Source of the DNA: Geomonas diazotrophica
GTDB taxonomy: Bacteria; Desulfobacterota; Desulfuromonadia; Geobacterales; Geobacteraceae
Length of the DNA stretch: 64,000 bases
NCBI RefSeq assembly: GCF_018919385.1
Contig: NZ_JAHLMF010000001.1
Location: 186,001 to 250,000, forward strand
Reading direction: 5' to 3'
Shown here: positions 45,839-55,009 of the stretch, piece by piece
How the letters are laid out: every line of letters begins with the position of its first letter
Position numbering within the stretch: the first letter of the stretch is position 1
Made by a program: the position numbers and the translations under genes
The notes under the pieces: generated by a model
Seen by the model: the letters and a program-made list of their open reading frames with translations, nothing else
What the model was told of the DNA's origin: nothing
Database searches by the model: none

Positions 45839-48460
45839 ATGCATAAAGTCGACAACCCAAAGACAGTCACAAAGGGTAACGGAAGGCGCCGGCACTGGCA
45901 CTTTCCGGGTATCGTAGCGGGAGCGCTCCTTGCGCTTCTGGGGACTTCCTCTGCCTCCCTTGCGCTCACCACCAGCGCCTGGAAAGACCAGACCTGCGTC
46001 GGCTACCGCACCGGCGGCCTCAACTGCACGGCCGGGGAGTTCACCATAGCGCCGGTGTTCACGGCCCAGGCCGATACCCCCCCCTTCTGCATCGCGGGGG
46101 GCGCCTTCAGCTTCAAGGTAGAACTCGGGCTCTCAGGCACCAATACGGACCGCTACGACGTCGGCTTCTTCGTCGGACAGCAGGGGAACGACCCGCGCGA
46201 CACGACCCCCGGCAACATCTGCTCCGTCGCGGCCTTCCCGACCAGCCCTAGCCCGTGGCTCAACCTGGACGGAGACGGCTGCGGCGACTTCAAAGGCGGG
46301 GCGAACTTCACCACCACCGTCGACGAGATCAAGGTCCTCTGCACCGGCGACAACTCCGGCGCCCTCAAAATTCCCTACGTCGTCACCTACTGGCAGAACC
46401 CCGGCAACGCCTGCACCGGCCCCGGCGACGTCAGTAACGGCTCCCCCTCCAAGTGCAACGCCGGCGTCGCCACCGTCGCCGGGAACGTCAGCGTCTTCAC
46501 CGGTGCCTTCGTCGACGTCACCAAGCAGACCCTCCCGGACGGGAGCACCCAGCCCTTCAGCTTCACCGCGACCGGGCCGGCGGGGTCGAAGGTGGTCGTC
46601 CTGACCGGCGCCACCCTTACCGCGACCTCGGCCTCCGGCGGCACCTACTCGCCGTCGACCATCGCGGCGGCCGGCAACAGCGTCAGCTTCACCTTAAAGG
46701 ACAACGAGACCGCCCGCGTCTTCATCAACGCGCTCGCCACGGACCAGACACTTACCATCACCGAGGGCGCGGCGGGAGGCGACTGGGACAACACCGCTGC
46801 CATCGCCTGCGCCCCGGTAACCGGCTCCCCCACGTTCACGACCACCCCGGCCGCCCGCAGCCTGAGCGCCGCGCTGAACACGACCAACTCGGCCGGGGCC
46901 TGCACCATCACCAACACGAAGCGCCCCCGGGTGACCCTGGTGAAGAACGTGGCCGCCAGGATTAACGCCGGCGATCAATTCACCGTCAGCGCGAGCGGTG
47001 GCGGCACCCTGACCGGAACCACCACGGTCAGCACCTCGGGAACGCAAACTTCCGCCAGCACCGTCTTCAACAGTTCACCCGGGATCGCTCTTACTCTCAA
47101 CGACACGAAAGCGGCAGGGAGCACTGCCGCCACCAGATACGCGGGCAGCCTCACCTGCAGCAACGCCTACACCGGCAGCGGCGCCACCCCGGCGGCTGCC
47201 CTCCCGAACCAGCTCTTCACCTCCAGCTACTCGTTGACGCCGGTAGCCGGAGACGAACTGACCTGCACCTTCACCAACACCCCGCGCCCGGCCCTCTCCA
47301 AGAGCTACACAAGCGGCAGCATCGCGCTGGGCGGAAGCAGTACCCTGAACTTCAACATCGTGAACGAGCCGACCACCAAGCCTGCGCAGAGAAACCTCGC
47401 CTTCACCGACACCTTCCCCGCCGGGCTCACCGTCACCGGCGTGGCCCCCCTCACCGGCACCGGTTGCAGCGGCACCCCCTCCTTCACCACGTCGGCGGTG
47501 TCGTTGTCTGCCGGGGCTATGACAGCGGGCACCGCCAACTGCAATTTCAGCGCGACGGTGCGCGGCGATGCCGCCGCCTCGTACCTGAACAACGCCTCCA
47601 GGTTCAGCGGCGAGGGGGGGGGGCTCGATACCAGCAGCGCAAGCGCTACCCTCAACGTCTTCACGCCCCCAACGGTTGCGAAATCCTTCGGAGCCGCCAC
47701 CGTAGCCATGGGAGCACCGGTGAGCCTGTCGCTCATCCTCACCAACCCCGCCGCCAACGCGGCGCCATTGACCGGAGTGAGCGTAACCGACACCTTCCCC
47801 GCGGGAATGGTGCTGCGCAACACCGGTTTCAGCTTTACTCCGGCCGGTTGCGGCAGCGTGACCAACAGCTCGGGAGCGGCATCCGCTGCCGGGGACAACG
47901 GCGTGCGCTTCTCCTCTTCCTCCATCGCTCCCGGCGCAAGCTGCCAGGTCACCCTGAACGTGGCCAGTTCCGGCTACGGCACCCTGACCAACACCACAAC
48001 CGCTCCGCTGGCCGCCGGTCCGGTCAGCCTTGCCGGCAGCAGCGCCAGCGCCGACCTCAACGTCGCGGCCATGCCCCTCATCTCCATCCTCAAATCGGCC
48101 AACCGTTCCAGCGCCGACCCGGGGCAGGACGTGCTTTACACCATCGAAGTTGCCAACACCGGCGGAGGCGCCGGAAGCAACGTCGTCCTCACCGACGACC
48201 TGAGTCCCTACGTCTCCTTCTACCTGGGCGGCGGCACACCCTTCACCTTCACGGACGGCGCGCCCGCTTCCGGCGTCTCCTTGGGGGTTCCCCAATACTC
48301 CAGTGACAAGGGGGCCACCTGGGGCTATGCGCCCGCGCCCGGTGCCGGCGGAGCGCCCGCAGGTTACGACGGCAACATCACCACCTGGCGCATCCCCATG
48401 TCCGGCACTATCAGGGCCGGCGGGAATTTCAGGCTCGATTACAAGGTGAGGGTGAAATAG
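45839..48460 (+). CDS. Secreted multi-DUF11 protein, 873 aa
   Basis: The ATG at 45839 lies six bases after AGGAG. A basic N-terminus and a signal helix (about 25-44) lead to an export site near SLALTTS. The first ~200 residues have several cysteines (TCVGYRTGGLNCT, FCIAGG, NICSVAAF) that could form disulfides. Residues about 220-470 hold prealbumin/Ig-like repeats with TLTITEGAAGGDWDN and CTITNTKRP. Three DUF11-like units follow (about 480-600, 605-730, 745-873) with the strand pattern DTFPAGLTVTGV and DTFPAGMVLRNT. The last strand is FRLDYKVRVK at the stop, as in the other exported proteins here. It is the last gene of the riboswitch operon, 62 bp after the giant gene. A surface adhesin or fibre component is likely. 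Confidence 0.83.
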   Translation: MHKVDNPKTVTKGNGRRRHWHFPGIVAGALLALLGTSSASLALTTSAWKDQTCVGYRTGGLNCTAGEFTIAPVFTAQADTPPFCIAGGAFSFKVELGLSGTNTDRYDVGFFVGQQGNDPRDTTPGNICSVAAFPTSPSPWLNLDGDGCGDFKGGANFTTTVDEIKVLCTGDNSGALKIPYVVTYWQNPGNACTGPGDVSNGSPSKCNAGVATVAGNVSVFTGAFVDVTKQTLPDGSTQPFSFTATGPAGSKVVVLTGATLTATSASGGTYSPSTIAAAGNSVSFTLKDNETARVFINALATDQTLTITEGAAGGDWDNTAAIACAPVTGSPTFTTTPAARSLSAALNTTNSAGACTITNTKRPRVTLVKNVAARINAGDQFTVSASGGGTLTGTTTVSTSGTQTSASTVFNSSPGIALTLNDTKAAGSTAATRYAGSLTCSNAYTGSGATPAAALPNQLFTSSYSLTPVAGDELTCTFTNTPRPALSKSYTSGSIALGGSSTLNFNIVNEPTTKPAQRNLAFTDTFPAGLTVTGVAPLTGTGCSGTPSFTTSAVSLSAGAMTAGTANCNFSATVRGDAAASYLNNASRFSGEGGGLDTSSASATLNVFTPPTVAKSFGAATVAMGAPVSLSLILTNPAANAAPLTGVSVTDTFPAGMVLRNTGFSFTPAGCGSVTNSSGAASAAGDNGVRFSSSSIAPGASCQVTLNVASSGYGTLTNTTTAPLAAGPVSLAGSSASADLNVAAMPLISILKSANRSSADPGQDVLYTIEVANTGGGAGSNVVLTDDLSPYVSFYLGGGTPFTFTDGAPASGVSLGVPQYSSDKGATWGYAPAPGAGGAPAGYDGNITTWRIPMSGTIRAGGNFRLDYKVRVK

Positions 48461-48539
48461 TTTTTTTGTGATTTCAACCGATTGACGGGGGAGGAGACAA
48501 CGGAAAACGGATTTTTTGAAGAAGAAAGATTCTTATTGC

Positions 48540-48569
48540 TTGACAATCGGCGATAAATGCTGATATATC
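48540..48569 (+). promoter_or_regulatory. Promoter of tRNA-Pro
   Basis: TTGACA (48540-48545, perfect), 18 bp, TATATC (48564-48569), about 35 bp before the tRNA. Between the DUF11 operon stop at 48460 and this promoter no gene and no clear terminator were seen. Confidence 0.7.
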
Positions 48570-48603
48570 TCTCCTCCTGATTGACCCGTCAGAGTTTCAG
48601 AAC

Positions 48604-48680
48604 CGGAATGTAGCGCAGCCTGGTAGCGCACCTGCTTCGGGAGCAGGGGGTCGGAGGTTCGAATCCTCTCATTCCGACCA
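48604..48680 (+). tRNA. tRNA-Pro (anticodon CGG)
   Basis: The acceptor arms CGGAATG (48604-48610) and CATTCCG (48670-48676) pair fully. The anticodon arm is CCTGC-TTCGGGA-GCAGG with anticodon CGG, and the T arm contains GGTTCGAATCC. A discriminator A and an encoded CCA (48678-48680) end the 77-nt gene. It reads CCG codons, useful in this GC-rich genome. Confidence 0.97.
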
Positions 48681-48687
48681 TTAATTG

Positions 48688-48722
48688 AAAAAGGCCCTTG
48701 GCATCCGCCAAGGGCCTTTTTA
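48688..48722. terminator. Bidirectional terminator after tRNA-Pro
   Basis: AAAAAGGCCCTTGGC, loop ATCC, GCCAAGGGCCTTTTT. It serves the tRNA and the convergent receptor gene. Near-identical hairpins are at 54919 and 57523. From 48723 to 48846 nothing else is seen. Confidence 0.92.
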
Positions 48723-48846
48723 CGTTGACGCTCCGCCCCCTCCGGTCCGCGAAGGATTCTCCTTGCGATTGTTGGAGAGTTTTTCCTGCCGCCCGTGTGC
48801 ACTATGGTTGGGGGCTACAGCGCAGCAGTGGTCATCAGGCCTTACG

Positions 48847-50520
48847 TCAGTAGGCCTCGAAGCTATGATCGAACTGATCTTCTTTGATGTCTAGGTTCAC
48901 CCCATGTTCGCTGGTGCGCGACGATACAGTAGGCTTACGCACAACATGGGCAATGGGAATCCCCTTGGATGGCTTCGCCTGTCCCAGGGCGGTGGGGCGA
49001 GGGGCAGTGCGGCCTCCATCGATCTTGAAGAAGCTGATACTCGACTGCAACACCTCGGCCTGCGAGCTTAGTTCCTCCGCGGTTGAAGCCATTTCCTCGC
49101 TGGCAGAAGCGTTCTGCTGGATGACCTGGTCGAGTTGCTGTATCGCCTTGTTTATCTGCTCTGCTCCGACCCCCTGCTCCCGACTGGCAGCACTGATCTC
49201 CTGGACCAGTTCGGCTGTCTTCAGGATGTCCGGCACCATCTGTACGAGCATCGCTCCAGCCTTCTCCGCAACATCGACGCTATTAGCTGAGAGTTCCGAG
49301 ATCTCCACCGCAGCCTTGTGGCTCCGTTCGGCAAGCTTGCGGACCTCCGCTGCGACCACTGAGAATCCCTTACCGTGCTCGCCGGCACGAGCCGCCTCGA
49401 TGGCTGCGTTCAGTGCCAGCAGGTTGGTCTGTCGAGCTATCTCTTCAATAACGTTGATCTTGCCGGTGATATCCCGCATGGCCCGGACGGTCTGCTCCAC
49501 TGCCTTCCCGCTCTCCTTCGCGTTCTCGGCACTACGCGCCGCAATCTTCTCGGTCTGGGACGCATTGTCGGCATTGTGACTGATGTTTGAGCTCATCTGC
49601 TCCATGCTGCTGGAGACCTCTTCGGCTGCAGCAGCCTGCTCGCTCGCCCCCTGACTCATCTCAGTCGCACTCGAAGAGAGTTCCACACTTCCCGCGGCGA
49701 CATTGCTTGAGGCGCTCTGCACTGATGCTACGACCTCCTTCAGGCCGCCAACCATTTCGTTCAGCGCTTGGGCCAATTGCCCGACCTCGTCCTTGCAGCC
49801 TACTTCGAGGGTCTTGGTCAGATCTCCCTTGGAGACGGCGTGAGCAAAATCCACTCCTTTGCGCAACGGGGCGGTGATCATCCGGGAAATGAAGAATCCT
49901 AGAAGGAGTGCGAGGACCATTCCCCCCGCCGCGGCTCCGATCATGAAAGAGGTCGCTTCGCTGGCTACCTTCTCATTCTTTTCGGCGGTCAGCTTGGCTT
50001 GGCTTACCTTAGAGTCCACCAACCGATCCAGCACCTCCTGGTAGTGTATGGCGGACTTCTTCCCGCCCCCCTGGAGGATGCTCCGCGCCTCGGCATCACG
50101 GTCAATCTTGGCAAGTTCCATGACCTTTTCTATGTACTGCCCGTATTCCACCCGGACCTGCTTGTAGTCTTCCAAGAGCTTGCGCCCCTCTTCGGTCAGG
50201 ATGGTCTTCTCGACGGCGGCGACCTTCTCCCCGATACCGGTGCGCAGCCCCTTGATGGTCCCTAGAATCTTCTCCTTCTCTGCATGGTCGTTGGTCTCTA
50301 CCAGGTCGCGCAGATTGATCCTGACTCGCTGGAAAGCAACTGCGATGGCACTTATCTCCTCCAAGGGAATCGTGACTTTTTCGTACATGAGCGTGTCGGC
50401 TGCCTTGATCGTATGGATCTTAGCTGTTCCGATCCATCCGACCCCGCCAGCAATCAAAGCAAGCGCCACGAAGCTTCCCATCAGCTTTTTTCCGATCCCC
50501 AGATTCAAGAACCAATTCAT
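48847..50520 (-). CDS. Methyl-accepting chemotaxis protein with four-helix-bundle sensor, 557 aa
   Basis: The start at 50520 ([17 protein letters not shown]) is chosen by GGAGGTGAGC. A first membrane helix (about 12-32) is followed by a periplasmic four-helix bundle (about 35-190, 4HB_MCP type), a second helix (about 193-215, [18 protein letters not shown]), HAMP (about 216-270) and a cytoplasmic signalling domain with the tip [20 protein letters not shown] and [16 protein letters not shown]. It signals attractants or repellents to CheA/CheW. No other che gene is adjacent except the CheB/CheR fusion across a divergent spacer. A FliA-like promoter is upstream. Confidence 0.93.
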   Translation of the reverse strand: MNWFLNLGIGKKLMGSFVALALIAGGVGWIGTAKIHTIKAADTLMYEKVTIPLEEISAIAVAFQRVRINLRDLVETNDHAEKEKILGTIKGLRTGIGEKVAAVEKTILTEEGRKLLEDYKQVRVEYGQYIEKVMELAKIDRDAEARSILQGGGKKSAIHYQEVLDRLVDSKVSQAKLTAEKNEKVASEATSFMIGAAAGGMVLALLLGFFISRMITAPLRKGVDFAHAVSKGDLTKTLEVGCKDEVGQLAQALNEMVGGLKEVVASVQSASSNVAAGSVELSSSATEMSQGASEQAAAAEEVSSSMEQMSSNISHNADNASQTEKIAARSAENAKESGKAVEQTVRAMRDITGKINVIEEIARQTNLLALNAAIEAARAGEHGKGFSVVAAEVRKLAERSHKAAVEISELSANSVDVAEKAGAMLVQMVPDILKTAELVQEISAASREQGVGAEQINKAIQQLDQVIQQNASASEEMASTAEELSSQAEVLQSSISFFKIDGGRTAPRPTALGQAKPSKGIPIAHVVRKPTVSSRTSEHGVNLDIKEDQFDHSFEAY

Positions 50521-50601
50521 GCTCACCTCCACGCTCGGTAGTATATGCCCCCTACATGCCACCGATCTACGTAGCGACCAAGGAGACTCAAGATGATTTA
50601 A

Positions 50602-50628
50602 CTATCGGGTCCCTGCACAAGAACTTAA
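50602..50628 (-). promoter_or_regulatory. Putative sigma-28 (FliA) promoter of the second chemotaxis receptor
   Basis: Minus-strand TTAAGTTC, 11 bp, CCCGATAG matches TAAAGTTT-N11-GCCGATAA at 6 of 8 and 6 of 8 positions with exact spacing, 82 bp upstream of the ATG. Confidence 0.52.
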
Positions 50629-50861
50629 GCAACTATCGTTAACCTCAACGATGACTGCCAACACGTTCACGTAGCTGTGGAGTCAGGCCTGGCATCGATG
50701 GTGTCGGGGTGGATCGAGGAACTGACCAGCGCGTAAGTTCACCCCCTCCGGGCCGCGCGAGGCTCTCTTTGCTGTGGCTTCTACCCGTCTGTGTGTGAAG
50801 TCGACTGTGCCAGTGCCAGTAATGGATATTGAACAAGACCGAATCTGTCCGATAGTTGTCA

Positions 50862-50890
50862 TTGACATTTCATTGAGCGAAGGATTTAAT
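50862..50890 (+). promoter_or_regulatory. Putative promoter of the CheB-CheR-kinase gene
   Basis: TTGACA (perfect), 17 bp, TTTAAT, about 166 bp upstream of the ATG at 51057. The long leader has no recognised RNA element. Between 50629 and 50861 nothing else is apparent. Confidence 0.55.
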
Positions 50891-51056
50891 GTGAAGTACA
50901 GGGAAGTATTGACTTTTTGTCCAGAACCAAAGAAGGAGACACTCTCAAGGCACACGGCCCAATCAGTCACTTTCACCTACTTGATCAATATAGGAGGGTA
51001 TCTCTTCTTTAGCCCCCCGGGGCTTTGCGTGATTTATAGTAGAGGAGGGTTTGGCC

Positions 51057-54000
51057 ATGAAAAAATCCACCAATGGCACCGCCGTTGCGTCCAAATCTAA
51101 ACCGTCTTTCGTCGTTGGCCTCGGGGCATCGGCCGGCGGACTCGCTGCCCTGGAAAAATTTTTCGACGCCATGCCGCCTAACTCGGGCATGGCCTTCGTA
51201 GTCATACAGCACCTCTCTCCCGACTTCAAAAGCCTGATGGACGACCTGCTGGCCCGACACACCAAGATGTCCATCCACCGCGTGACCAACGGCATCACCC
51301 TGCGCAGCAACTCCATCTACCTGATCCCTTCCAAGACCCACATGACCGTCGCGAAGGGAAAGCTTTACCTGACGGAGCTTTTGCCGGCGCAACACTCCGA
51401 ACTTCCCATCGACGTCTTCCTGCGCTCGCTGGCTGAGGACTCCGGTCCGCAGGCCATCGCGGTGATCCTGTCGGGCACCGGCACCGACGGCTCGCGCGGA
51501 GTGCGTGACATCCACGACGCCGGGGGACTTGTCCTGGTGCAGACCGTGGACTCGGCGCAGTTCGACGGCATGCCGCGCAGCGCCATCGCCACCGGCTTCT
51601 GCGACCTCATGCTCGACCCGGACGAGATGCCTGCCGCGATCGTGCGCTACGCCCGCACACCTGCCGCGGAGCGCCGGCAGGCCTTGTACGGCTACCTGGC
51701 CGACGACCAGTACAACGGCGAGTACCAGCAGATCTTCGCGCTGTTGAGAAGCCAGTACAACATCGACTTCTCCAAGTACAAACCGCCAACCATAACGCGC
51801 CGTATCCAGAGACGGATGGAGTTCTGCCATGTCGGGGAATCGACCGCCTATGCGGCGCTGCTCGCCCGGGACCCCGAGGAGCTGGACGCACTGTACCGCG
51901 ACCTGCTGATAGGGGTGACCGAGTTTTTCCGCGATCCGAAGGCGTTCAAGGTGCTGGAAGACATCGTCATCCCGGAAATACTGCGTGACCGCAAGGACCA
52001 CGACGAGGTGAGGATCTGGTCAGCCGGGTGCGCCACCGGAGAGGAGGCCTACACGCTGGCCATCCTTTGCACCCAGAAAGCCCAGGAACTCGGCTTCACC
52101 GGAAAGATCACCATCTTTGCCACGGATGCGCACCGCAAATCCATCGAGTTCGCCTCCCACGGGAAGTACGAGGCGCAGCGCCTGAGAAACATGTCGAAGG
52201 AACGCCTGCTCCACTTCTGCCACCAGGAGGGGACCCACTACCACATGAGCCCGGCGCTGCGCAAGATGATCGTCTTTGCCACCCACAACCTGATCAGCGA
52301 TCCCCCATTCACCAGAATGGACCTGATCTGCTGCCGCAACCTGCTCATCTACCTCGACCAGCCGACCCAGGACAAGGTGCTGGCACTGTTCAGCTTCGCG
52401 CTGCGCAGCAAGGGTTTTTTGTTCCTCGGCAGCAGCGAGGGACTCGGCAAGCGTGCCGCCGACTTCGAGACGCTGGACAGCCCGTCCAAGATGTTCCGCA
52501 AGACCCGCGATCTCAAGTTCGCCAGCGACATCGACATCAAGAACGTACCGGCGCGCTCCGTCCTTCCAGCCCTGCAGCGCACGGAACGCCCCTCGGTCAG
52601 CATGGACCGCCAGCTGTTGTACGACTACGATCTCCTGCTCGGCCAGTACATGCCTTCAGGCGTGCTGGTCAACGAGAAGCGCCAGATCCTGCACCACTTC
52701 GGGGACGCCTCGTCGCTCCTGAAACTCCCGACGGGGCGCTACGAAAACGACATCCTCACCCTGGTGGACGACGCCCTCAAGATACCCCTGAGCACCGCCT
52801 TCCATCGCGCCGAAAAGGCCAACACCGACATCAGCATGAAACAGATCGTGGTGCGGGACGGCGAGAAGCAGAGACGCTTCGACCTGCTGGTGCGCCCCAT
52901 TCAGGACCGAAAGGCCCACCTGACTCACTTTTTCATATCCTTTACCCCCTCGAAAGCGCATCCCCGGGCCGCCCAGGAAGGGGACCAGCCACCCCCGACC
53001 GCGGAGCTTGCTTCGGAGCACGTCAAACAGCGCATGATCGAGCTCGAGGGGGAACTGCAGGCCGTGAAGGAGAGCCTCAGCACCACCATCGAAGAGTTGC
53101 AGACCTCCAACGAGGAGCTCCAGGCAACCAACGAGGAGCTTCTGGCCAGCAACGAGGAACTGCAGAGCACCAACGAGGAGCTCCACTCGGTAAACGAGGA
53201 ACTCTACACGGTGAACTCGGAATTCGAGCTGAAGAACAAGGAGCTGCTGCAGCTCAACCGGGACCACGACAACCTGCTCTCCAGCATCGAAGTCGGGCTC
53301 GTCTTCCTCGACCACAACCTGCGCATCCGCAGGTACAACTCATCACTGGAGCGGATCTTCAAGCTGCTCCCCCAGGACATCGGCCGCCCCATCGACCACA
53401 TCGCGTACCATCTCACCCACCGGCAATCGATGCTGGAGGATGCCAAGACCGTGCTGAGAACCGGGGAGCACATCGAGAAGGAGGACTGCAGCGGCGACGG
53501 GCAATGGTTCCTGAACCGGATCTTTCCGTTTCGGACCGAATCCGGGTCGGTGGACGGGGTGGTGCTCACCTTCACCGACATCACCGACCTGAAGCGCGCG
53601 GAGCAAAAGGCGAACCTCTCGAACCGCGAGCTGGAGCGCAAGGTGGACGAGCGCACCCAGGAGCTGCGGCTGGCCAAGGAGGCGGCAGACAAGGCGAACG
53701 TAGCGAAGAGCCTCTTTCTCGCCAACATGAGCCACGAGATCCGCACGCCGATCAACGGCATCCTCGGTGTGGTGCAGCTCCTTGAGATGACCTCGCTTTC
53801 GGCCGAACAGCGGGATTTCCTGAAAACGATGCAGCAGGCGACGGGGAACCTCCTCGCCATCATCGACGACATCCTCGACTTCTCCAAGATCGAGGCGGGC
53901 AAAATCGGCATCATAAAGGAACGGTTCCTGCTGGGCGAGGTCATGGACGAGACGCTGCGCGTGCACACGCCGCGACTTCTGGCGAAGGGGCTGAAACTTG

Positions 54001-54857
54001 ACTGCACGCCGCTGGACGCGCTGCAGTTGGGACTGATAGGCGATCCGCTGCGCCTGAAACAGGTGCTCTCCAACCTGCTGTCCAACGCCATCAAGTTCAC
54101 GGATCAGGGGGTGATCTCGCTGCAGGTGGAGACCTCCCCCGCAGGTCCCGGACAGTTGCGGCTCCACTTCATCATCGCCGACACCGGGATCGGGCTCGAT
54201 CCCTCGATGGCGCAGCACCTGTTCGAGCCGTTCACCCAGGCGGACGACTCCATCACCCGCAAGTTCGGCGGCACCGGCCTCGGGCTCGCCATCTGCAAGC
54301 AGCTGGTGGAACTTATGGGAGGGACCATCTGGCTGGCCAGCAAGCCGGAGCGGGGTGCGGTATTCCACTTCACCGTGGTCTGCCAGGTCGCCGAGAGCGC
54401 AAGTTCGGGGGCGGCCGAGCAAAAAGGCAGGGATGCGGCGTCCCCTCACCGTGACAACGCCCTCAAGATCCTGCTGGCAGAGGACGACGCGGTGAGCCGG
54501 GAGCTTTTGACGCAGATGCTCAAACGGTCGGGGCACCGTACCACGGTGGTGGCCAACGGGCGGCAGGCCCTCTCCCGCGTGGCCGAGGAAGAGTTCGACG
54601 TCATCCTGATGGACATCTCCATGCCCGACATAGACGGGCTCAGCGCCACGCAGGCCATCCGGCAGCTGCCGCAAGACAACCCCAACCGCGAAGTCCCGGT
54701 CTTCGCCCTCACCGCTCACGTCATGGGTGAAGCCCAGGAGCGCTTCCTGGCGGGCGGGGTGACCCAGGTGATTACCAAGCCGGTGGACTTCAAGGCGTTG
54801 AGGGAAGTACTGGAGCAGTACAGCACGGAGCCGGAATCCGAATCGGCCGGGGCCTAA
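51057..54857 (+). CDS. CheB-CheR-PAS-histidine kinase-receiver fusion protein, 1,266 aa
   Basis: The ATG at 51057 follows GAGGAGGGTTTGGCC. Domains in order: CheB methylesterase (about 18-195) with S25, H52 and D144; CheR methyltransferase (about 205-485) with the SAM motif [17 protein letters not shown]; a linker; a coiled coil of repeated NEEL heptads (about 660-735); PAS (about 740-850); HisKA with His893 in [12 protein letters not shown]; HATPase with [12 protein letters not shown]; and a receiver with D1186 in VILMDISMP. Such hybrids link receptor-type methylation enzymes to two-component output; the CheB part lacks its usual receiver. No DNA-binding output is present, so a partner regulator must exist elsewhere. 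It is soluble, with no membrane helix. Confidence 0.93.
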   Translation: MKKSTNGTAVASKSKPSFVVGLGASAGGLAALEKFFDAMPPNSGMAFVVIQHLSPDFKSLMDDLLARHTKMSIHRVTNGITLRSNSIYLIPSKTHMTVAKGKLYLTELLPAQHSELPIDVFLRSLAEDSGPQAIAVILSGTGTDGSRGVRDIHDAGGLVLVQTVDSAQFDGMPRSAIATGFCDLMLDPDEMPAAIVRYARTPAAERRQALYGYLADDQYNGEYQQIFALLRSQYNIDFSKYKPPTITRRIQRRMEFCHVGESTAYAALLARDPEELDALYRDLLIGVTEFFRDPKAFKVLEDIVIPEILRDRKDHDEVRIWSAGCATGEEAYTLAILCTQKAQELGFTGKITIFATDAHRKSIEFASHGKYEAQRLRNMSKERLLHFCHQEGTHYHMSPALRKMIVFATHNLISDPPFTRMDLICCRNLLIYLDQPTQDKVLALFSFALRSKGFLFLGSSEGLGKRAADFETLDSPSKMFRKTRDLKFASDIDIKNVPARSVLPALQRTERPSVSMDRQLLYDYDLLLGQYMPSGVLVNEKRQILHHFGDASSLLKLPTGRYENDILTLVDDALKIPLSTAFHRAEKANTDISMKQIVVRDGEKQRRFDLLVRPIQDRKAHLTHFFISFTPSKAHPRAAQEGDQPPPTAELASEHVKQRMIELEGELQAVKESLSTTIEELQTSNEELQATNEELLASNEELQSTNEELHSVNEELYTVNSEFELKNKELLQLNRDHDNLLSSIEVGLVFLDHNLRIRRYNSSLERIFKLLPQDIGRPIDHIAYHLTHRQSMLEDAKTVLRTGEHIEKEDCSGDGQWFLNRIFPFRTESGSVDGVVLTFTDITDLKRAEQKANLSNRELERKVDERTQELRLAKEAADKANVAKSLFLANMSHEIRTPINGILGVVQLLEMTSLSAEQRDFLKTMQQATGNLLAIIDDILDFSKIEAGKIGIIKERFLLGEVMDETLRVHTPRLLAKGLKLDCTPLDALQLGLIGDPLRLKQVLSNLLSNAIKFTDQGVISLQVETSPAGPGQLRLHFIIADTGIGLDPSMAQHLFEPFTQADDSITRKFGGTGLGLAICKQLVELMGGTIWLASKPERGAVFHFTVVCQVAESASSGAAEQKGRDAASPHRDNALKILLAEDDAVSRELLTQMLKRSGHRTTVVANGRQALSRVAEEEFDVILMDISMPDIDGLSATQAIRQLPQDNPNREVPVFALTAHVMGEAQERFLAGGVTQVITKPVDFKALREVLEQYSTEPESESAGA

Positions 54858-54918
54858 CAAGGGCGCAGCGCCGGCTCCGGCGCTGAAGCACGAAGCGCTC
54901 ACTGCCGCGATTCATGAC

Positions 54919-54952
54919 AAAAGGCCCTTGGGATGGCACCAAGGGCCTTTTT
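54919..54952. terminator. Bidirectional terminator between the kinase and NO reductase genes
   Basis: AAAAGGCCCTTGG, loop GATGGCA, CCAAGGGCCTTTTT, between two convergent genes. It is the same stem as after tRNA-Pro. Confidence 0.9.
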
Positions 54953-55009
54953 CGATGCAGGATTTCTCCCGGTTTCTATCCGCCGGCAAAGCGGGGGGCA
55001 GCGTCGGAC

